A stretch of DNA of 64,000 nt from Wenzhouxiangella limi. Lineage in GTDB: Bacteria; Pseudomonadota; Gammaproteobacteria; Xanthomonadales; Wenzhouxiangellaceae. Location: the NCBI RefSeq assembly GCF_010499265.1, contig NZ_JAAGSC010000031.1, positions 124,001 through 188,000 of the forward strand, written 5' to 3'. Below, piece by piece: positions 46,870-56,675 of this stretch (position 1 is its first letter; the number at the start of each line of letters is the position of its first letter). The notes beneath the pieces were generated by a model. It saw only the letters and a list, made by a program, of their open reading frames with translations, was not told the DNA's origin and searched no databases. Position numbers and translations under genes: made by a program.

Positions 46870-47880
46870 CTAGTGGCCAGCGTACCCGGCTCCGGGCCGG
46901 ACCTTGCCGCGGAAGACCCAGTAGGTCCAGGCGGTGTATCCCAGCACGATCGGAATCAGGAACAGAAAACCAATCAGCAAGAACAGCTGGCTGCCGGGAT
47001 CCGAGGCGGCGTCCCAGAAGGTGTAGTTCGGCGGCACCGCGTACGGCCACATGCTGATCAGAACACCGACGTAGAACATCGCGAACAGCACCATGGAGCC
47101 GATGAACGGAGAACCTTCCGCCCGCTTGCGAAGACGGGTGAAGATCCAGCCGGCAAAGGCCACCGTTGTCGCCGGGAAAATCCATAGCCAGCTGATGTTG
47201 CTCATCCAGCGATCCATGACCCGCTCGTTCATCATCGGCGTCCACAGACTGACCAGGAGGAAAAACACCAGCACGGCCCCCAGCAACCATGGCGCCAGCT
47301 TGTAAGCCCAGTCCTGAGTGCGTCCTTCGGTCTTCATGATGGTCCAGGTCACGCCGAGCAATGCGTAGCCCGCGACCACGCCCAGGCCCGTCATAAGCGT
47401 AAACGGCGTCAGCCAGTCGAATGCGCCGCCGACGTAGCGGAAGTTCTCGGTCTCGAATCCCTGCACGTAAGCCCCGATGACCGCACCCTGGGCGAACGAG
47501 GCGACCGTGGAGCCACCGAAGAACGAGTAATTCCAAAGGTGCTTGTTCTTGGTCGCCTTGAAACGGAACTCGAACGCGATGCCGCGAAAGATCAGTCCCG
47601 CCAGCAGCAGGAAGACGCCGATGTACAGGGCCGGTAGAAAGACCGTGTAGATCAGCGGGAAAGCGGCCAGCAGTCCCGCACCGCCCAGAATCAGCCAGGT
47701 TTCGTTGCCGTCCCAGACCGGCGCAACCGAGTTCATCATGAGATCGCGCGATTCGTCGTCCGGGGCAAACGGGAAAAGAATGCCGACGCCGAGATCAAAG
47801 CCGTCCATGAGTACATACATGAACACACCCAGTCCAATAAGGCCGACCCAGATCAGGGTCAGATCGATTAATCCCATCAT
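46870..47880 (-). CDS. cydB: Cytochrome bd-type ubiquinol oxidase subunit II
   Basis: 336 residues, eight membrane helices. The start MMGLIDLTLIWVGLIGLGVF and the segments LMDGFDLGVG and WDGNETWLILGGAGLLAAFP are typical. It is shorter than E. coli CydB and resembles the CioB branch. Encoded 2 nt after cydA. No cydX-like small frame is seen behind it. Confidence 0.96.
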   Translation of the reverse strand: MMGLIDLTLIWVGLIGLGVFMYVLMDGFDLGVGILFPFAPDDESRDLMMNSVAPVWDGNETWLILGGAGLLAAFPLIYTVFLPALYIGVFLLLAGLIFRGIAFEFRFKATKNKHLWNYSFFGGSTVASFAQGAVIGAYVQGFETENFRYVGGAFDWLTPFTLMTGLGVVAGYALLGVTWTIMKTEGRTQDWAYKLAPWLLGAVLVFFLLVSLWTPMMNERVMDRWMSNISWLWIFPATTVAFAGWIFTRLRKRAEGSPFIGSMVLFAMFYVGVLISMWPYAVPPNYTFWDAASDPGSQLFLLIGFLFLIPIVLGYTAWTYWVFRGKVRPGAGYAGH

Positions 47881-47882
47881 GT

Positions 47883-49298
47883 TCAGCTCCCTGCAGCGCT
47901 TGGCGCTTCGTCAAGTTGATTGGACACTGCCGACCACGGACGCTTCGGTCGGGCATTGCTGCCCTCGCTATCGCTATCGCTCTCGATGGGGTCGGGGCCA
48001 CCTTCGACCACTTTGCGCAGGTAGAACACGCCGGCCGAAAAGACGACGGCATAGACAGCGAAATAGCCGATCAGCGTCACCAGCGCCATCCAGCCGGTCA
48101 CCGACGGCGTGACCGCTTCATCAAGACGCATCAGGCCCTGAATCATCCAGGGCTGGCGTCCGACCTCGGTCACGAACCATCCGGTCAGGACGGCTACGAA
48201 CGGGGCCGGGATCAGCCAGGTATAGGCCCGAAGCAGAAGCCGCGAGTCATACAGATGGCCGCGGTAAAGCTGATAGGCCGACAGTAGCGAAATGGCGATG
48301 AAGATCAACCCCAGACCGACCATGATCCGGAAGCTCCAGAACACGATCCCGACCGGCGGCCGCTCGTCGGCGGGGACTTCCAGCAAGCCCGGGACCACGC
48401 CGTCGGCGCTGTGGGTCAGCACGATGCTGGCCAGGTAAGGGATCTTGATCTCGAAGTGATTGGTCTCGTTGGCCGCGTCCGGAATGGCAAACAGGATCAG
48501 CGGCGCGGCGGACTTGGTTTCCCAGGCGCCTTCCATGGCCGCGACCTTGACCGGCTGATTCTCGAAGGTATTCAGGCCGTGCTCGTGGCCTATGAGCAGC
48601 TGCATCGGCGTGACCACGGCGAGCATGATTACGCACATTTTCAGCGCCTTCTTGCTCGTCTCCACGTGGTTGCCGCGCAGCAGATAGAGCGCGCTGACGC
48701 CAGCCACGACAAAGCCGCCGGTAATGAAAGAAGCCAGCGCCATGTGGGCGAAGCGATACGGGAACGACGAATTGAAGATTGCCTGCGTCCAGGACGTCAT
48801 CTGGACCATGCCGTCGACCATCTCGACGCCGGCTGGCGTGTGCATCCAGCTGTTGGCTGAAAGAATCCAGAACGAGGAAATGAATGTGCCGATCGCCACC
48901 ATGCAGGCCGAAAACAAATGCAGCCCGCGTGGCACCTTGTCGCGGCCGAACAGCAGCACGCCAAGGAAGGTCGCTTCGAGGAAGAACGCGGTCACGACCT
49001 CGTAGCTCAGCACGGGACCGAGAAAGTTCGAGGCCGAGTAGGCGAAATTCGACCAGTTGGTACCGAACTGGAACGCCATGACGATGCCCGAAACCACGCC
49101 CATGCCGAAGACCACGGCAAAGACTTTCGTCCAGAACTTCGATAGCCTCAGGTACAGCGGATTGTCGGTTCGGTAGTACAGACCTTCCAGCACGGCTACG
49201 TAGGAGGCCAGTCCGATGGTGAACACCGGGAATATGGCGTGAAATGAAACGACGAACGCGAACTGGATTCGAGAGATGAGAACCGGATCAAAATCCAT
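47883..49298 (-). CDS. cydA: Cytochrome bd-type ubiquinol oxidase subunit I (short Q-loop)
   Basis: 471 residues; carries hemes b558, b595 and d and reduces O2 with quinol. Visible are the heme-ligand helix SFHAIFPVFTIG near His20, the helix RFAHMALASF with the b558 His, and the GRQPW motif. The Q-loop is short, which places it in the CydAB-S/CIO type often more resistant to cyanide. First gene of cydABDC, behind a palindromic operator candidate. The C-terminal tail is Ser/Asp-rich. Confidence 0.96.
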   Translation of the reverse strand: MDFDPVLISRIQFAFVVSFHAIFPVFTIGLASYVAVLEGLYYRTDNPLYLRLSKFWTKVFAVVFGMGVVSGIVMAFQFGTNWSNFAYSASNFLGPVLSYEVVTAFFLEATFLGVLLFGRDKVPRGLHLFSACMVAIGTFISSFWILSANSWMHTPAGVEMVDGMVQMTSWTQAIFNSSFPYRFAHMALASFITGGFVVAGVSALYLLRGNHVETSKKALKMCVIMLAVVTPMQLLIGHEHGLNTFENQPVKVAAMEGAWETKSAAPLILFAIPDAANETNHFEIKIPYLASIVLTHSADGVVPGLLEVPADERPPVGIVFWSFRIMVGLGLIFIAISLLSAYQLYRGHLYDSRLLLRAYTWLIPAPFVAVLTGWFVTEVGRQPWMIQGLMRLDEAVTPSVTGWMALVTLIGYFAVYAVVFSAGVFYLRKVVEGGPDPIESDSDSEGSNARPKRPWSAVSNQLDEAPSAAGS

Positions 49299-49328
49299 GG
49301 TTAATGTCCTTGACTGGAACTAGGCTGA

Positions 49329-49367
49329 AGTATACATCACCGCCCGCAGATACTTAATGAATAAGTA
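49329..49367 (-). promoter_or_regulatory. Promoter and palindromic operator candidate of cydABDC
   Basis: On the minus strand TTAAGT (49357-49352), a 17-nt spacer and TATACT (49334-49329). The -35 lies inside a perfect inverted repeat TACTTA-ATGAA-TAAGTA (49351-49367). It does not fit the FNR/Anr box TTGAT-N4-ATCAA. The binding protein is unknown. Confidence 0.5.
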
Positions 49368-49383
49368 ACAACATATCAGTTCG

Positions 49384-50469
49384 TCACGACTGGCTGATCT
49401 CTGCGAGAAGGTCGGCCTGATGGGCCTCTGACAACGGCTCGATGACGCTGTCCAGGCCGCCCTCCAGCACGCTGTCAAGTTCATACAGCGTCACGCCAAT
49501 GCGGTGGTCGGTGACCCGGCCCTGGGGAAAATTGTAGGTTCGAATCCGTTCTGAACGGTCGCCGGAACCGACCTGCAGCTTGCGGTCGGCCGCCCGCTGC
49601 GAGCGCTGGCTCTCGCGCTCGGCCGCCAGCAGCCGCGCGCCGAGGAGGCTGAGTGCGCGTGCCTTGTTCTTGTGCTGCGAACGCTCATCCTGACACTCGA
49701 CCACGATACCGGTCGGCAGGTGCGTGATGCGGATGGCCGAATCGGTGGTGTTGACGTGCTGGCCGCCTGCACCGGAGGATCGAAAGGTGTCGATCCTGAG
49801 GTCATTGGGGTTGACGTCGATGGCGTCGACCTCGTCCACCTCGGGCAGGATGGCCACGGTGCAGGCCGAGGTATGGATGCGGCCCTGGGATTCGGTCGCC
49901 GGCACCCGCTGTACCCGGTGCGTTCCGGACTCGAACTTCAGTCGAGAGTAAGCGCCCCGACCGATGATTCGGGCGATGACCTCGCGGTATCCGCCGGCAT
50001 CGCTTTCCTGGGCTGACAGGATCTCGACCTGCCAGCCCTGACGCTCGGCGAAGCGGCTGTACATGCGCAGGAGGTCGCCGGCAAATATCCCAGCCTCCTG
50101 CCCGCCTGTTCCGGCGCGAACCTCGAGAAAGATGCTGCGTTCGTCGTTCGGGTCGCGCGGCAGCAGCAGACGCTGCAGTTCTTGTTCGAGGGCTGCCTGC
50201 TGGTGTTCGGCCCTGGCGATTTCCTCGCGGGCCAGCTGGCGCAGGCTGGGATCGTCTTCGACGAGCATTTCGCGGGCATCGCGGCACGCGATCTCGCAAT
50301 CTCTATAGCTGCGCCAGACCGCGATGATGGGATCCAGCTCGGCATATTCGCGCGACAAGGCCTGAAACTCGCGCTGATCGGCGATGATGTCGGGGTCGGC
50401 CAGCAGGTGGGCGAGTTCCTGGGAGCGTTCGCTGGCCTGCTCCAGTCGCTGGCGAATCCCGTCGTCCAC
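49384..50469 (-). CDS. prfA: Peptide chain release factor 1
   Basis: Reads UAA and UAG and releases the peptide. 361 residues: recognition motif PAT ([14 protein letters not shown]) typical of RF1, and the catalytic GGQ loop ([13 protein letters not shown]). 11 bp after hemA, a conserved pair. prmC, often next, is not here; the cyd operon follows. Confidence 0.98.
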   Translation of the reverse strand: MDDGIRQRLEQASERSQELAHLLADPDIIADQREFQALSREYAELDPIIAVWRSYRDCEIACRDAREMLVEDDPSLRQLAREEIARAEHQQAALEQELQRLLLPRDPNDERSIFLEVRAGTGGQEAGIFAGDLLRMYSRFAERQGWQVEILSAQESDAGGYREVIARIIGRGAYSRLKFESGTHRVQRVPATESQGRIHTSACTVAILPEVDEVDAIDVNPNDLRIDTFRSSGAGGQHVNTTDSAIRITHLPTGIVVECQDERSQHKNKARALSLLGARLLAAERESQRSQRAADRKLQVGSGDRSERIRTYNFPQGRVTDHRIGVTLYELDSVLEGGLDSVIEPLSEAHQADLLAEISQS

Positions 50470-50480
50470 GTCGCTCCTGC

Positions 50481-51734
50481 TCAGTCCCGGTCGAGAAAAT
50501 AGAAACGCGCGGCTTCGAGCAGGGTCTCGTCGTCGCTTTCGGCGGCCTGGCGCAGGCGGATGCTGGGACCGTGCAGCAGCCGGTTGACCAGCTTGTGGCC
50601 CATGCGCCGGATCACCGCTTCGGCCTCCTTGCCGGCGGCCAGGTCCTGGATGGCCTGCTCAAGCAGCTCATCACGCTCCTGCTGGGCCCGCTGGCGCAGT
50701 TCTTTGAGCGTTGCGCTGGTGTTTTGCAGCCGCAACCAGCGCTCGAACGTGGTCACTTCCGACTCGATGATCTCCATGGCCTTCTGCAGTGCCGCCACGC
50801 GCTGCTTGTGACCGGACTCGACGATGGCGTGCAGGTCATCGATGGTGTAGAGAAACAAATCGCCGAGATCGCTCGCTGAGGGGTCGATATTGCGCGGTAC
50901 CGACAGGTCCAGCGCAAACATGGGGCGGTGGCGGCGGCTGGCCAAGGCCTTCTTGATCATCGGCCGGGTCAGGATCGGCTCTTTGGCTCCGGTGCAGGCG
51001 AGCACCATGTCGTGTTCGGGCAGCAGCCGGGGCAAATCGTCCAGTGTGAAGGGCTGGGCCTCGAATCGCTCGGCCAGCGTCTGAGCACGTTCAATGCTTC
51101 GGTTGGCAATGCTCATGCCGCGAATGCCGCTGTCCCCGAAGTGGACCGCGCAATCCTCGATCATCTCACCGGCACCGACCAGCAGGATTCGCAGGCGATC
51201 GAGCGAGCCGAAAATCTGGCGGGCCAGGCGCATGGCCGCGAACGGCAGCGTGACCGGGTTCTGGCCGATACCTGTTTCAGAACGAACCCGCTTCGAGCCG
51301 GCGAACGCATGCTGGAACATTCGGTCGAGCTTGCTGTCCAGGGTGTCGGTATCGCGCGCCAGCTGCCAGGCCTGCTTGACCTGTCCGGCGATCTGCGGCT
51401 CGCCGACCACCATGGAGTCGGCCCCGCAGACGACTTTCATCAGGTGAAAGATGCCGGCAGAATGCTCGAGATGGTACAAATGTTCCTGATATTGCCCGGG
51501 GTCGAGCTTATGCCAGGCGTGCAGCCAGTCGGTGATCAAACGGGTGGAGGGGCGCTCGCTGGAGGTGAATATCTCGGTCCGGTTACAGGTGCTGACGATC
51601 GCGCAACCGCTGATTTCCGGCGTCGCGGCCAGGCTTCGCAATGCATCCGGGAGGCTGTCGGCCGGGAAAGCGAGCCGCTCCCGAATGGCAATCGGTGCGG
51701 TGTGATGACTGATTCCAACGACCGACAAGGACAT
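50481..51734 (-). CDS. hemA: Glutamyl-tRNA reductase
   Basis: First enzyme of the C5 route to heme. 417 residues: catalytic Cys in [10 protein letters not shown] near residue 49, [17 protein letters not shown] at the N-terminus, NADPH-binding LLVGAGEM, and the long dimerisation helix at the end. Divergent from the TPR lipoprotein gene; the 42-bp gap must hold both promoters. Confidence 0.97.
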   Translation of the reverse strand: MSLSVVGISHHTAPIAIRERLAFPADSLPDALRSLAATPEISGCAIVSTCNRTEIFTSSERPSTRLITDWLHAWHKLDPGQYQEHLYHLEHSAGIFHLMKVVCGADSMVVGEPQIAGQVKQAWQLARDTDTLDSKLDRMFQHAFAGSKRVRSETGIGQNPVTLPFAAMRLARQIFGSLDRLRILLVGAGEMIEDCAVHFGDSGIRGMSIANRSIERAQTLAERFEAQPFTLDDLPRLLPEHDMVLACTGAKEPILTRPMIKKALASRRHRPMFALDLSVPRNIDPSASDLGDLFLYTIDDLHAIVESGHKQRVAALQKAMEIIESEVTTFERWLRLQNTSATLKELRQRAQQERDELLEQAIQDLAAGKEAEAVIRRMGHKLVNRLLHGPSIRLRQAAESDDETLLEAARFYFLDRD

Positions 51735-51776
51735 GCTGATAGACTTTTGAACAAACCTTTCATTGTGGCGCCGAAA

Positions 51777-53501
51777 ATGACGCAGATCAAGCCAGCGATA
51801 ACCGGCATCCTCGCATTGCTGCTAGCCGCCTGCAGCGTGACGCCGGACGCGGGGCGTGGTGATTCAGAACCGAATGAGAAGACACCCGCATCGTACACCG
51901 AAGACGAATGGTCCGAGGAGGTTCTGTTTCACTTGCGGGCGGCCCGGCACGCCGGCGGCGGCGATGAACATCAGGAAGCGATCCGTCGGCTGCTGGATAC
52001 GGCGCGCGAACAGCGCGACCTCGAGCTCGTCCGGCAGGCTGCCGGCATGGCCTGGCGCACCCGCCACTGGCCCGGACTGATTGAAGCCACCGACGTCTGG
52101 CTGGCGCAGGAACCGGGAAGTGCCGATGCGCGCCGCCTGGGAATCCTCGCCCGGCTCAATGCAGATCAGTCGGAAGAAGCGATCAGCCGGATGCAAGACT
52201 GGCTGGCCGAAGACCCGGACAACGCCGCACGCCTGCTGCAGCGTGACCTGGTCCAGATCATCGCTGCGGCGGAGTCAACCGATCAGGCGCCTCGCCTGCT
52301 CGACGCACTGATCGAAGCGGCTGGTTTCGATCCGGAGGGGGTGCCCGCGCTTGTGGCTCGCAGCCGCCTGCATTGGGAAACCGGTGATGCGGAGCAGGCC
52401 CTGGTTCTGGCGCGAAGGGCGGCCGACCTGAGCGGCGAGCGCGACGAGCTTGCCTGGGCCGCTCAGCTGGCCTCGGCGCTGGAGGACCATGAGTCGGCGC
52501 TGATGCTGTACCGACGGGCGTACGCCGTCGCGCCGGACGAGTGGACTCTGGGGCTGGCTGAGGCGCAGGCCCTGCGCAACCTGGGCCGCCTGCCCGAGGC
52601 GCTCGACGTGCTGTCCGGGCTGCCGGACAACCCGGACGTGCTCTACAGTCGCGCCAGTTATCTCTTCGAGGCCGACCAGAAAGAGGCGGCCAGGGATGTC
52701 TGGCAGCAGCTGGCGGCCTGGGCCCCGGTCGAGGACGGCGACCAGCATGCTTTCATGGTCGGCTGGCTGGCTGAGTTTCTGGCGCTCGAGGAAGAGGCCG
52801 CCGACTGGTATGCGCGCGTTCGCAGCGGCCCCCAGGCCGACCGCGCGATGATCCGACGCGCGGTCCTGCTGGCCGCCGATGACCGGCTGCCCGAGGCGCG
52901 CGAACTGCTCAAGCTGGCGCGGGACACCGAACAGCGCGACCAGCGCGAGCGCGCCTACCTGGTCGAGGTCGAACTGCTGGGCGAGCATGACCAGCATGCT
53001 CAGGCGCTGGAGCTTTTGAGCGACGCCCTGCGCGAGACCCCGGACAGCGTCGGCTTGCTCTACGCTCGTGCCATGATTGCGGTGAATACCGATAACCTTG
53101 ATCTGGCCGAACAGGATCTGCGTCGCATCATTCGCATCGATGGCGACAACGCCATGGCGCTCAACGCGTTGGGCTACACCCTGACCGATCGCACCAGCCG
53201 GCACAGTGAGGCCTATCGCCTGATCCGCCGCGCGCTGGAGCTGGCGCCGGAAGAGCCGGCGATTCTGGACTCGATGGGCTGGGTGTATTTCCGGCTGGGT
53301 GAGCCTGAATCGGCCCTGCCGTACCTTGAGCGCGCGTTCGCCGGCGATGACAACCCGGAAATCGCCGCGCATCTGGCCGAGGTGCTGTGGCATCTGGACC
53401 AGACCGAGCGGGCCGGTGAAATGCTTCGCGAGGCCCGCATCCGGCATCCCGACAACAGTGACCTGAAAGAAGTCATGCAGCGCCTGGAGATCACGTTATG
53501 A
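51777..53501 (+). CDS. TPR-repeat lipoprotein
   Basis: 574 residues. Signal peptide with lipobox LAAC (acylated C19, followed by Ser, so probably outer-membrane directed), then about a dozen TPR-like helical pairs up to the end; the clearest are near residues 435-540 (ALNALGYTLTDRTSRHSEAY, AILDSMGWVYFRLGEPESALPYLERAF). Genes like this commonly precede lolB in related bacteria. Likely an envelope scaffold; its partner is unknown. Its stop overlaps lolB by 4 bp. The ATG at 51777 is chosen because it opens the signal peptide; the frame upstream only mirrors hemA. Confidence 0.88.
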   Translation: MTQIKPAITGILALLLAACSVTPDAGRGDSEPNEKTPASYTEDEWSEEVLFHLRAARHAGGGDEHQEAIRRLLDTAREQRDLELVRQAAGMAWRTRHWPGLIEATDVWLAQEPGSADARRLGILARLNADQSEEAISRMQDWLAEDPDNAARLLQRDLVQIIAAAESTDQAPRLLDALIEAAGFDPEGVPALVARSRLHWETGDAEQALVLARRAADLSGERDELAWAAQLASALEDHESALMLYRRAYAVAPDEWTLGLAEAQALRNLGRLPEALDVLSGLPDNPDVLYSRASYLFEADQKEAARDVWQQLAAWAPVEDGDQHAFMVGWLAEFLALEEEAADWYARVRSGPQADRAMIRRAVLLAADDRLPEARELLKLARDTEQRDQRERAYLVEVELLGEHDQHAQALELLSDALRETPDSVGLLYARAMIAVNTDNLDLAEQDLRRIIRIDGDNAMALNALGYTLTDRTSRHSEAYRLIRRALELAPEEPAILDSMGWVYFRLGEPESALPYLERAFAGDDNPEIAAHLAEVLWHLDQTERAGEMLREARIRHPDNSDLKEVMQRLEITL

Positions 53502-54109
53502 ACGTCAGGACCCGTCGCGCCGTCTTGCTGGCCTTGTCGCTGAGCATGCTGCTGGGTGCTTGCGCGGTTCGCGAGCAGCGGCCTGAGGGCGAGTGGCTCG
53601 AAGAGCGGCAGAGCTGGTTCGAAAACTACCCCGACTGGCGCGTGACGGGTCGCCTGTCGGTTTCTGACGGCGAGCAGGGCGGTCAGATGGCGTTCGACTG
53701 GCGCGGGCAGGGCTCGCAGCATGACCTGCGCCTGCGCAGCGTGGTCGGCGGCAAGCAGTGGCGATTGATGTTTAACGAGGGCGGGGCGTTGATTGAGGGC
53801 AGCGACGTCGGCCTGGTCCGGGCCGAGGATCCGGATTTGCTGGTCGCCGAGATCGTGGGCTGGCCGATCCCCGTCAGTCAGCTGGCCTATTGGCTTCGGG
53901 GGCTGACCGCTTCCGAGGATGATCGGGTGAGTTTTGCCGCCGATGGCACCATGGACATGATTGGTCAGGACGATTGGACCCTGGAATATCTGCGCTACGA
54001 CCAGCCCGCTTCCGGTCCCCTGATGCCGGAACGCGTACAGGCGCTCAGTCCGCCTTACCGGGTGCGGATGATTCTGCGAACCTGGCGGTGGATGGACCCG
54101 GCTGCGTGA
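53498..54109 (+). CDS. lolB: Outer-membrane lipoprotein receptor LolB
   Basis: Accepts lipoproteins from LolA and inserts them into the outer membrane. 203 residues: lipobox LGAC (C22), then an open beta barrel with DWRVTGRLSVSDG, GGQMAFDWRG and PVSQLAYWLRG. Overlaps the TPR gene. In E. coli lolB is followed by ispE and prs; here ispE is missing from the position. Confidence 0.93.
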   Translation: MNVRTRRAVLLALSLSMLLGACAVREQRPEGEWLEERQSWFENYPDWRVTGRLSVSDGEQGGQMAFDWRGQGSQHDLRLRSVVGGKQWRLMFNEGGALIEGSDVGLVRAEDPDLLVAEIVGWPIPVSQLAYWLRGLTASEDDRVSFAADGTMDMIGQDDWTLEYLRYDQPASGPLMPERVQALSPPYRVRMILRTWRWMDPAA

Positions 54110-54117
54110 AATGCCGT

Positions 54118-54123
54118 TATAAT
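54118..54123 (+). promoter_or_regulatory. Consensus -10 element before tRNA-Gln
   Basis: TATAAT followed by a GC-rich discriminator, about 50 nt before tRNA-Gln. The -35 is poor (TGGACC with a 19-nt spacer). Confidence 0.55.
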
Positions 54124-54173
54124 GCAGCGCGTCGGCGGGCCGGTCCGGCGGCAGATGAGCCGACGTTTACTGC

Positions 54174-54250
54174 TGGGACGTCGCCAAGCTGGTTAAGGCA
54201 CGGGGTTTTGATCCCCGCATTCGCAGGTTCGAGTCCTGCCGTCCCAGCCA
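54174..54250 (+). tRNA. tRNA-Gln (anticodon TTG)
   Basis: 77 nt with encoded CCA. Acceptor TGGGACG pairs with CGTCCCA, the anticodon stem CGGGG/CCCCG encloses TTTTGAT with anticodon TTG, and the T stem is GCAGG/CCTGC. It lies between lolB and prs. Confidence 0.97.
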
Positions 54251-54291
54251 TTCCATAATCTCCGGACGTTCAAAAGCGAGGCGGTGCGCTC

Positions 54292-55245
54292 TTGACAGAT
54301 TCATCCCTGATGGTCTTTTCCGGCAACGCCAATCCGGCGCTGGCCGCGGCGCTTGCCCGTTCTCTCGGAGTTCCCCTGGGCCGGGCGAATGTCGGCCGCT
54401 TCAGCGATGGCGAAACCATGGTCGAGATCATGGAAAACGTGCGCGGCCGCGATGTGTACGTGATCCAGCCAACCTGCTCCCCGGCGGCGGAGAATTTCAT
54501 GGAGCTGCTGGTCATGATCGATGCCCTGTCGCGGGCCTCGGCTTGGCGGCTGACCGCGGTGATCCCGTATTTCGGCTACGCCCGGCAGGACCGCCGCCCG
54601 CGCTCTGCCCGGGTGCCGATCACGGCCAAGGTGGCCGCGCGGATGATCGGCGCCGTCGGTACCGATCGAGTGGTTACGGTGGATTTGCACGCCGACCAGA
54701 TCCAGGGTTTTTTTGATATACCGGTGGATAATGTCTATGCCTCGCCGCTGACCCTGGCCGATATCTGGAAGCAGTACAGCGCCGAGGAAATCATCGTGGT
54801 CTCGCCCGACGTGGGCGGTGTGGTGCGCGCCAGGGCGATTGCCAAGCGCCTGGATGCCGATCTGGCGATTATCGACAAGCGCCGCCCGCGCGCCAACGAA
54901 GCCACCGTGATGAACCTGATCGGCGACGTGCGCGGCAAGGTCTGCGTGCTGGTCGACGACATGATCGATACCGCCGGCACGCTCTGCGCTGCAGCCGGCG
55001 CGCTCAAGGACGCCGGCGCCCTGAAGGTGGTCGCTTACTGTGTCCATCCGGTGCTATCGGGCAGGGCGATCGAGAATATCAGTGGCTCCCGACTCGACGA
55101 GATTGTCGTCACCGACACCATTCCGTTGAGTCAGGAAGCGCTGGACTGCGGTCGAATTCGGCAGCTGTCGGTGGCCCAGATGCTGGCCGAGACCATCCGC
55201 CGGATGTCTGAGGGAGAATCAGTCAGCTCGATGTACGTTGACTGA
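54292..55245 (+). CDS. prs: Ribose-phosphate pyrophosphokinase
   Basis: Makes PRPP for nucleotides, His, Trp and NAD. 317 residues: [11 protein letters not shown] at the N-terminus, ATP-binding [28 protein letters not shown], and the PRPP loop [13 protein letters not shown]. The TTG start at 54292 has GAGG about 10 nt upstream; an ATG six codons later (54310) is an alternative. 41 nt after tRNA-Gln, probably on the same transcript. Confidence 0.97.
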   Translation: MTDSSLMVFSGNANPALAAALARSLGVPLGRANVGRFSDGETMVEIMENVRGRDVYVIQPTCSPAAENFMELLVMIDALSRASAWRLTAVIPYFGYARQDRRPRSARVPITAKVAARMIGAVGTDRVVTVDLHADQIQGFFDIPVDNVYASPLTLADIWKQYSAEEIIVVSPDVGGVVRARAIAKRLDADLAIIDKRRPRANEATVMNLIGDVRGKVCVLVDDMIDTAGTLCAAAGALKDAGALKVVAYCVHPVLSGRAIENISGSRLDEIVVTDTIPLSQEALDCGRIRQLSVAQMLAETIRRMSEGESVSSMYVD

Positions 55246-55261
55246 TCTTCATCGGGCGCTA

Positions 55262-56638
55262 TTAGTATCCGATCCACACGCCCACGATCAGCGCCGCGGC
55301 CGCCAGCGCCAGCAGCTTCAATATCAGCGGGAAAATGAACCGGAACCAGCGTTCGTATGGGATGCCGGCCAGTCCGATAATGCTCATCAGCACCGGGTTG
55401 GTCGGCACGACCATGTTCATGAAGCCATCCCCGAACTGAAATGCCAGGACCGCGACCTGCCGCGACACACCGACCAGATCCCCGATCGGCGCCATCAGCG
55501 GCATGGTCACGAAAGCCTGGCCGCTGCCGGACGGGATGAACAGGTTCAGCAGGCTCTGGATACCCAGCATTCCCACCGCAGAGAGCGCTGCCGGCAGCTG
55601 ACCCAGCGGCGTGGCCAGCCCGTTGACAATGGTGTGAAGCACCAGCCCGTCTTCGAGAATCAGGGCAATGGACCGCGCAAATCCGATCAGCATGGCGGTG
55701 CCGGCCAGTTCGGACGCCCCCTTGACAAAGGTTTCGGCGATGTCATCAAGGCGGAGCCGGGCGATCAGGCCGGTAACGATTGCCAGCAGCAAGAAAACTG
55801 CGCCTAATTCAACCAGGTACCAACCAAACCGTGCGATGCCGATCACCAGCACGGTCAAGGCGGCCAGCGTGGCGGCAAGCACCAGTGCTCGCCTCGGGGT
55901 GAGGTCGGTCGGACCCGAAGGCGCCGGCGGCTGCGCCGAAGCTACATCGGCCACCAGGCTGGCCTGCGGATCGGCCTGTACCCGCTTGGCGTAGCGCCAG
56001 ACATGGTGAAACCCGACCGCGAAAAAAGGCAGCCACAGGGCCAGGCGATAACCCATGCCGGATCCGGGCTGCAGTTCGGCGACTTCTTGCGCCACCAGCA
56101 GGGTAAACGGATTGATCAGGGCGACACCGTAGCCGATCCCGTAGCCGACGACCATAATGCCGATGGCGGTCATGGTGTCCATGCGCAAAGACACGCACAA
56201 GGCGATCAGGATGGCGGCGAAGGGGATGTATTCCTCGGCCATGCCCAGCGTTGCCGAGGCGATGCCGAAGGCCAGCATGCCGCCCAGAATCAGCAGCCAG
56301 GGCAGACGGCCGAAGCGCCGGATCAGGCGATCGAGTATGGCGTCGATGGCGCCGGTCTTGCGGATGATCGCCAACGCCCCGCCGATAATCAGGACGAAAA
56401 AGATGATGCCCTGGGCATCCGCCAGTGCTCTGGGCACCACAGTGAACAGCGTCCAGGGGCTCAGGGCGGGTTCGTCTTCGACTGCCGTGTAGGTGCCGGG
56501 TACCACTATTTCGCGACCGGCCTCGTTCATTTCGGTCTGAAACTGACCGGCTGGCAGAACCCAGGTCAGCACAAGTGCCGCGATCATCATCGCGAACATC
56601 AGAACCAGGGTATGCGGTACGCGGAAGCGGGCGCTCAT
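55262..56638 (-). CDS. YfcC-family (DcuC-superfamily) membrane carrier
   Basis: 458 residues, about 12 membrane helices, with the YfcC pattern: RVPHTLVLMFAMM at the start, LPAGQF, EEYIPFAAILIAL, and NLFIPSGSGQAFVTMPLMAPIGDL in the second half. Members carry amino acids, peptides or organic anions; no substrate can be given. GAGGTG lies 7 nt before the ATG. It lies 37 bp downstream of the S9 peptidase gene on the same strand, so peptide uptake or breakdown could be linked. Confidence 0.88.
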   Translation of the reverse strand: MSARFRVPHTLVLMFAMMIAALVLTWVLPAGQFQTEMNEAGREIVVPGTYTAVEDEPALSPWTLFTVVPRALADAQGIIFFVLIIGGALAIIRKTGAIDAILDRLIRRFGRLPWLLILGGMLAFGIASATLGMAEEYIPFAAILIALCVSLRMDTMTAIGIMVVGYGIGYGVALINPFTLLVAQEVAELQPGSGMGYRLALWLPFFAVGFHHVWRYAKRVQADPQASLVADVASAQPPAPSGPTDLTPRRALVLAATLAALTVLVIGIARFGWYLVELGAVFLLLAIVTGLIARLRLDDIAETFVKGASELAGTAMLIGFARSIALILEDGLVLHTIVNGLATPLGQLPAALSAVGMLGIQSLLNLFIPSGSGQAFVTMPLMAPIGDLVGVSRQVAVLAFQFGDGFMNMVVPTNPVLMSIIGLAGIPYERWFRFIFPLILKLLALAAAALIVGVWIGY

Positions 56639-56675
56639 GCCAACACCTCAAGCAGAGTTGCTGAACGATGTCGCT

